Shown: positions 7,356 through 9,760 of the stretch, piece by piece | Numbering within the stretch: the first letter of the stretch is position 1 | Layout of the letters: the number at the start of each line of letters is the position of its first letter | NCBI GenBank assembly: GCA_002402905.1 | Contig: DHGT01000088.1 | Span: 1 to 9,760 of the forward strand | Length of the DNA stretch: 9,760 bases | DNA from: Desulfatitalea sp. UBA4791 | GTDB taxonomy: Bacteria; Desulfobacterota; Desulfobacteria; Desulfobacterales; Desulfosarcinaceae | Direction: 5' to 3' | Position numbers and translations under genes: made by a program | The notes under the pieces: model-generated | The model's input: the letters and a program-made list of their open reading frames with translations, nothing else | Told to the model about the DNA's origin: nothing | Databases searched by the model: none

Positions 7356-7529
7356 ATGAAAAAACTATTGGTTTGGCAATTTGAGATAATGCAAGCTGCT
7401 TGCCATTTGCGTGTCAAAACATCGCCTGTTTTTCTGTACGTTTATTTTTATCTATTGTTTCAGCATGTTAAAAATTTTCAAACTGATGCTCGCAAACCTT
7501 CCGTCGGCCGCGGAGGCGCCCCTGCGTGA
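7356..7529 (+). CDS. Possible small protein of 57 residues, unrecognised
   Basis: The ATG at 7356 is preceded by a near-ideal ribosome binding site (GGAGGAG, 7344-7350, 5-base spacer). The product would begin MKKLLVWQFEIMQAACHLRV, contain one possible short membrane-spanning stretch (about residues 27-39, rich in Phe, Tyr, Val and Leu), and end in a basic, Gly-rich tail. I do not recognise it. Against it being real: the first two thirds are AT-rich and the last third GC-rich, codon use differs from neighbouring genes, there is no family signal, and a candidate minus-strand promoter lies inside it. For it: the ribosome binding site and an exact hairpin directly upstream, an arrangement that could control its translation. 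It would be divergent from the adaptor gene. A chance ORF is at least as likely as a gene. Confidence 0.25.
   Translation: MKKLLVWQFEIMQAACHLRVKTSPVFLYVYFYLLFQHVKNFQTDARKPSVGRGGAPA
7386..7417 (-). promoter_or_regulatory. Candidate promoter of the efflux operon with a spacer dyad
   Basis: On the minus strand there is an exact TTGACA (-35, 7417-7412), then 20 bases, then CATTAT (-10-like, 7391-7386). Within the long spacer lies the perfect 13-bp palindrome GCAAGC-T-GCTTGC (7391-7403). A 19-20 bp spacer containing a dyad is the layout of MerR-family-controlled promoters, which often drive efflux genes; that link is inference. A transcript starting near 7379 would carry the 7308-7340 hairpin in its leader. 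Confidence 0.35.
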
Positions 7530-7759
7530 GGTCAAGGTTTAAAATTTTGAACTCAAAAGTGGCTGAAAAAATTTTAACATCCTATTATTATTACATATAC
7601 ATAAAAACCGGCGGCTGTTCATAATCTTGAACCCGGCGATCCTCACATGGGCGTCCCAATACCTTACCTGTTGCTTTTTTTGCCTATTTTCCGTTCAAAG
7701 TTATGAACAAAACACCACATATGGGGTTCACACGCGTCGTGTGTCTATCATATCGATGG
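7530..7759. other. Non-coding, AT-rich intergenic stretch with dyads
   Basis: No convincing gene lies in these 230 bases on either strand. The base composition is clearly more AT-rich than the flanking genes, especially 7537-7610. It contains the three GTTYA-N6-TGAAC dyads listed separately, the palindrome TTTTGA-AC-TCAAAA (7545-7558), the AT-rich box CTGAAAAAATTTTAAC (7563-7578), and a small palindrome CACACG-CGT-CGTGTG (7729-7743) just past the response regulator stop. It is the 3' flank of the response regulator gene, so a long 3' untranslated region or a small RNA running toward the 7340-7308 hairpin is conceivable, but nothing proves it. Confidence 0.5.
7537..7708. repeat. Three related 16-bp dyads, GTTYA-N6-TGAAC
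   Basis: The copies are GTTTAAAATTTTGAAC (7537-7552), GTTCATAATCTTGAAC (7617-7632) and GTTCAAAGTTATGAAC (7693-7708). The second and third have perfect 5-bp arms, and the reverse complement of the third (GTTCATAACTTTGAAC) matches the second at 14 of 16 positions. The first differs from the arm consensus at one base. Centres are 80 and 76 bp apart. They look like binding sites for a dimeric regulator, which is not identified here. Confidence 0.45.
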
Positions 7760-8143
7760 TCATGCCACCGGGGCCTTGTCGAGCAGGCGTTTGATTTCGC
7801 GCAGTAACTCGGCGTTGGAGAATGGTTTGGTGATGTAAGCATCGATGCCCAGGTTCAGTCCTTTGGCGACATCCACATCCCTGTTTTTAGCGGTCAGGAA
7901 AATCACCTTGATATCGTTCCATTCAGGGTGTTGCCGGATGACCTGAAAAATCTCGTAACCATCCAAGTCCGGCAGCATGATATCCAGAATGATCAGGTCC
8001 GGCTTTTTTTGTGTGATGGCGTCAAAGGCATCCTTACCGCTCTGTGCCAAGGCCACATTGAAGCTGTTCTTCTCCAGCAGAAATTTAAGCGGTACCAGAA
8101 TGCTGATCTCGTCATCGACGATCAAAATGGTAGGTTGTGTCAT
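7760..8143 (-). CDS. Single-domain CheY-like response regulator
   Basis: A receiver domain of 127 residues with nothing attached. The acidic pair is Asp10-Asp11 (VDDE), the phosphoacceptor Asp54 (LDIMLPDLDG), the conserved Thr84 (FLTAKN) and Lys106 (TKPF). All receiver landmarks are intact, so it should be phosphorylated by a histidine kinase and act through protein contact rather than DNA binding. I set the start at ATG 8143, which gives MTQPTILIVDDE, the normal receiver N-terminus; the frame stays open to a TTG at 8230, but that extension is unlike receivers. No strong ribosome binding site is visible. It is divergent from the symporter-like sensor locus, whose product may be its partner kinase. 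Pairing is inferred from position only. Confidence 0.92.
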   Translation of the reverse strand: MTQPTILIVDDEISILVPLKFLLEKNSFNVALAQSGKDAFDAITQKKPDLIILDIMLPDLDGYEIFQVIRQHPEWNDIKVIFLTAKNRDVDVAKGLNLGIDAYITKPFSNAELLREIKRLLDKAPVA

Positions 8144-8208
8144 GGCGCTATATCTTTTCAATCGGCATAGGGAACGATTAATGTACCACAATCCATCGGA
8201 TTGCCCGA

Positions 8209-8237
8209 TTGACTCTATGACCCAATTCAATTAAAGT
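8209..8237 (+). promoter_or_regulatory. Candidate sigma-70-type promoter for the sensor locus
   Basis: TTGACT (8209-8214), a 17-base spacer and TAAAGT (8232-8237) match the -35/-10 consensus at 5 of 6 and 4 of 6 positions. It points toward the small membrane protein gene 155 bases downstream and precedes the A-tract region. It is a weak pattern match only. Confidence 0.3.
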
Positions 8238-8248
8238 CGACCATATGG

Positions 8249-8299
8249 TTTTGAAAATATCAAAAAACTTTTTTGAAGACAATTCATATTTTTTCAAAC
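8249..8299. promoter_or_regulatory. Phased TTTTGA/TCAAAA half-sites and A-tracts between divergent genes
   Basis: Half-sites lie at 8249-8254 (TTTTGA), 8260-8265 (TCAAAA) and 8271-8276 (TTTTGA), each 11 bp apart, with a degenerate one (TCAAAC) at 8294-8299. The middle forms a perfect 17-bp palindrome, TCAAAAAA-C-TTTTTTGA (8260-8276). Runs of A or T recur about once per helical turn, a pattern expected to bend DNA. It could be an operator array, an UP-type element for the divergent response regulator gene, or both. Confidence 0.45.
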
Positions 8300-8392
8300 C
8301 ATTCATTCCCTGCCCGATCAACATGTGCCCCCGCGCCTTCTAATCGGGCTGCACGGGCGACGCGGTTGCACGAGGGCTGGAAGGCACACCCC

Positions 8393-8599
8393 ATGAAAAG
8401 CAGCAGGACCCGCGCCCAACGCTTTACCTATCTCTTTATTGTGGGGGTACTGGCATTCAACTATCCACTGCTCTCTCTGTTTGACGTGCCGCGCAGGATC
8501 TTTGGCGTGCCGTTGCTCTACGTCTATATTTTTGTGGTTTGGGCGCTGTTGATCGTCCTGGTGGGCGTTACGGCAAGGTCCCGTCCCAGCGGGATGTAG
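8393..8599 (+). CDS. Small membrane protein preceding a symporter-type sensor
   Basis: A protein of 68 residues with a basic N-terminus (MKSSRTRAQR) and two hydrophobic helices, about 11-27 (FTYLFIVGVLAFNYPLL) and 40-59, joined by a loop with FDVPRRIFGVP. The ATG at 8393 has GGAAGG (8379-8384) 8 bases upstream; the frame is open further upstream (to 8273), but that part is arginine-rich, non-conserved-looking and lacks a ribosome binding site. Short two-helix proteins with a FNYPLL...GVPLLYVYIF-like pattern commonly sit directly before CbrA-type symporter/kinase genes, as CbrX does in Pseudomonas. I infer that it is an accessory or assembly partner of the protein encoded 43 bases downstream. 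Homology to CbrX itself is not claimed. Confidence 0.8.
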   Translation: MKSSRTRAQRFTYLFIVGVLAFNYPLLSLFDVPRRIFGVPLLYVYIFVVWALLIVLVGVTARSRPSGM

Positions 8600-8642
8600 C
8601 CATCGGCGGCTTCGTTGGTTTTGCCATGTCAACCCAATCCGA

Positions 8643-9760
8643 ATGACCATGCTGGCGACCGAAACCATACTCTTTGTTTCCATATGCTACATCGGCATGC
8701 TGTTCGCCATCGCCTACTACGGTGACAAACGGGCCGATGCGGGCCGCAGCATCATCAACAACCCCTATGTCTACGCCCTCTCCATGGCGGTCTATTGCAC
8801 GGCCTGGACCTTCTACGGCAGCGTCGGCCGGGCGGTGCATTCCGGCCCCGCCTTTCTCTCCATCTATGTTGGACCGACCCTCATGGTCACGCTCGGGTGG
8901 CTGGTGCTGCGCAAGATCATGCGCATCAGCCGGGTTCACCGCATCACCTCCATCGCCGATTTCCTGGCCTCGCGATATGGCAAAAGCATCCTGCTCGGCG
9001 GCGCGGTGACGATCATTGCCGTGCTGGGCATCGTCCCCTACATCTCACTGCAACTCAAGGCCATTTCCACCAGTTTTCAGGTGATGAGCAGTTTTCCCAG
9101 CGGCGATGTGGTGGTTCGGCGGATGCCCTTTTTTCAGGACACGGCCTTCTACGTCGCCATTTTGCTGGCGGCTTTCGCCGTCCTGTTCGGCACCCGCAAA
9201 CCCGAGGCCACCGAACGGCACGAAGGCCTGGTGGCGGCCATCGCCCTGGAGTCGATGATCAAACTGATCGCATTTCTGGCCGTGGGCCTCTTTGTCACCT
9301 ACGGGTTGTTCGACGGTTTTGCCGATCTTTTCTCCCAGGCCGCAACCCATGACCATCTGGTCGACCTGTTTACCTTCGAACGTCAGGGGGGCGACGCCTA
9401 CATGGACTGGACGGTCTATGTTGTCCTGAGCATGTTGGCCATCGTTTTGCTGCCTCGCCAATTCCAGATCACGGTCATCGAAAATGTAGAAGAAGATCAT
9501 TTGCGAAAGGCCATCTGGCTCTTTCCGCTCTACATGCTGGCGATCAATCTGTTCGTGCTCCCCGTGGCCATGGCCGGCATGCTCCAATTTGCGGGCCAGC
9601 CCGTGGATGCCGACATCTTCGTACTCAAGCTCCCCCTGGTCAGCCAGCAAAAGGCCCTGACCCTGCTGGTCTTTATCGGCGGCATGTCCGCGGCCACCGG
9701 CATGGTGATCGTCGAAACCATCGCGCTTTCCACCATGATCTGCAACAACCTGGTCATGCC
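8643..9760 (+). CDS. Sodium:solute symporter-like membrane protein, N-terminal part; likely CbrA-type sensor kinase
   Basis: The gene runs off the window; 372 codons are visible. The product is rich in transmembrane helices and shows SLC5/PutP-like features: TAWTFYGSVGRA (residues 53-64), a GP-containing helix (YVGPTLMVTLGW), and RVHRITSIADFLASRYGKS, the symporter loop. The version with TFYGSVGRA close to the N-terminus is typical of symporter domains fused to histidine kinases such as CbrA, which sense or transport a nutrient and phosphorylate a regulator. The kinase half would lie beyond 9760 and is not seen, so a plain transporter remains possible. The small membrane protein upstream and the divergent receiver favour the sensor reading. 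ATG 8643 is used; ATG 8649 is an alternative. No good ribosome binding site is visible, and the start overlaps the stop of a 6-codon mini-ORF (8626-8646). Confidence 0.85.
   Translation, partial: MTMLATETILFVSICYIGMLFAIAYYGDKRADAGRSIINNPYVYALSMAVYCTAWTFYGSVGRAVHSGPAFLSIYVGPTLMVTLGWLVLRKIMRISRVHRITSIADFLASRYGKSILLGGAVTIIAVLGIVPYISLQLKAISTSFQVMSSFPSGDVVVRRMPFFQDTAFYVAILLAAFAVLFGTRKPEATERHEGLVAAIALESMIKLIAFLAVGLFVTYGLFDGFADLFSQAATHDHLVDLFTFERQGGDAYMDWTVYVVLSMLAIVLLPRQFQITVIENVEEDHLRKAIWLFPLYMLAINLFVLPVAMAGMLQFAGQPVDADIFVLKLPLVSQQKALTLLVFIGGMSAATGMVIVETIALSTMICNNLVM

Noticed and set aside
7729..7743. Palindrome CACACG-CGT-CGTGTG as terminator of the response regulator
   Set aside because: The stem is only 6 bp and no T-run follows on the minus strand.
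7341..7759. tRNA, CRISPR array or insertion-sequence remnant in the largest gap
   Set aside because: No cloverleaf, no regular direct repeats with spacers, no transposase frame and no terminal inverted repeats with target duplications were seen.
8144..8230. N-terminal extension of the response regulator to TTG 8230
   Set aside because: The receiver fold starts directly at MTQPTILIVDDE; the added 29 residues do not resemble a domain.
8273..8392. N-terminal extension of the small membrane protein
   Set aside because: It begins with TTG inside the A-tract region and lacks a ribosome binding site. ATG 8393 has a good one and gives a sensible basic N-terminus.
8144..8392. Sigma-54 promoter (GG-N10-GC type) for the sensor locus
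   Set aside because: No convincing TGGCAC-N5-TTGC match was found by eye.

Overview
The window looks like the chromosome of a sulfate-reducing bacterium of the Desulfobacterota (Desulfosarcina/Desulfobacter-like is my guess). It is GC-rich and opens with the end of a dsrMKJOP operon. The triheme DsrJ, Tat-exported DsrO and NrfD-like DsrP follow one another in the canonical order. No tRNA, rRNA, insertion sequence or CRISPR array was found.

Layout. (1) 2-2850, plus strand: the 3' end of dsrK, then dsrJ, dsrO and dsrP, packed with overlaps or gaps of 0-7 bp. They encode most of the membrane complex that links the periplasmic/menaquinone redox pool to cytoplasmic dissimilatory sulfite reduction. 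The operon ends at a strong hairpin terminator (2880-2912). (2) 2935-7230, minus strand: a two-gene tripartite-efflux operon, a periplasmic adaptor (HlyD/MFP type) followed by a 1080-residue RND permease. It converges on dsrP. No outer-membrane channel gene is present. (3) 7231-7759: about 530 bp of regulatory-looking, locally AT-rich DNA. It holds a perfect 13-bp-arm hairpin, a possible promoter for the efflux operon with a dyad in its spacer, a doubtful 57-codon ORF with a strong ribosome binding site, and three related GTTYA-N6-TGAAC dyads. (4) 7760-8143, minus strand: a single-domain CheY-like response regulator. (5) 8144-8392: a divergent intergenic region with helically phased TTTTGA/TCAAAA half-sites and A-tracts. 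(6) 8393-9760, plus strand: a 68-residue membrane protein followed by the N-terminal part of a sodium:solute-symporter-like protein. The latter resembles the sensor module of CbrA-type histidine kinases and runs off the window.

How it fits together. Region 1 is core energy metabolism. Regions 4-6 look like a signalling locus: a transporter-like sensor, presumably with a kinase beyond the window edge, its small membrane partner, and a divergent stand-alone receiver. Region 2 is an export system whose substrate cannot be read from sequence. I see no clear undescribed multi-gene system. The most unusual material is the non-coding architecture between the efflux operon and the signalling genes, together with a neat co-loss of one iron-sulfur site in DsrO.
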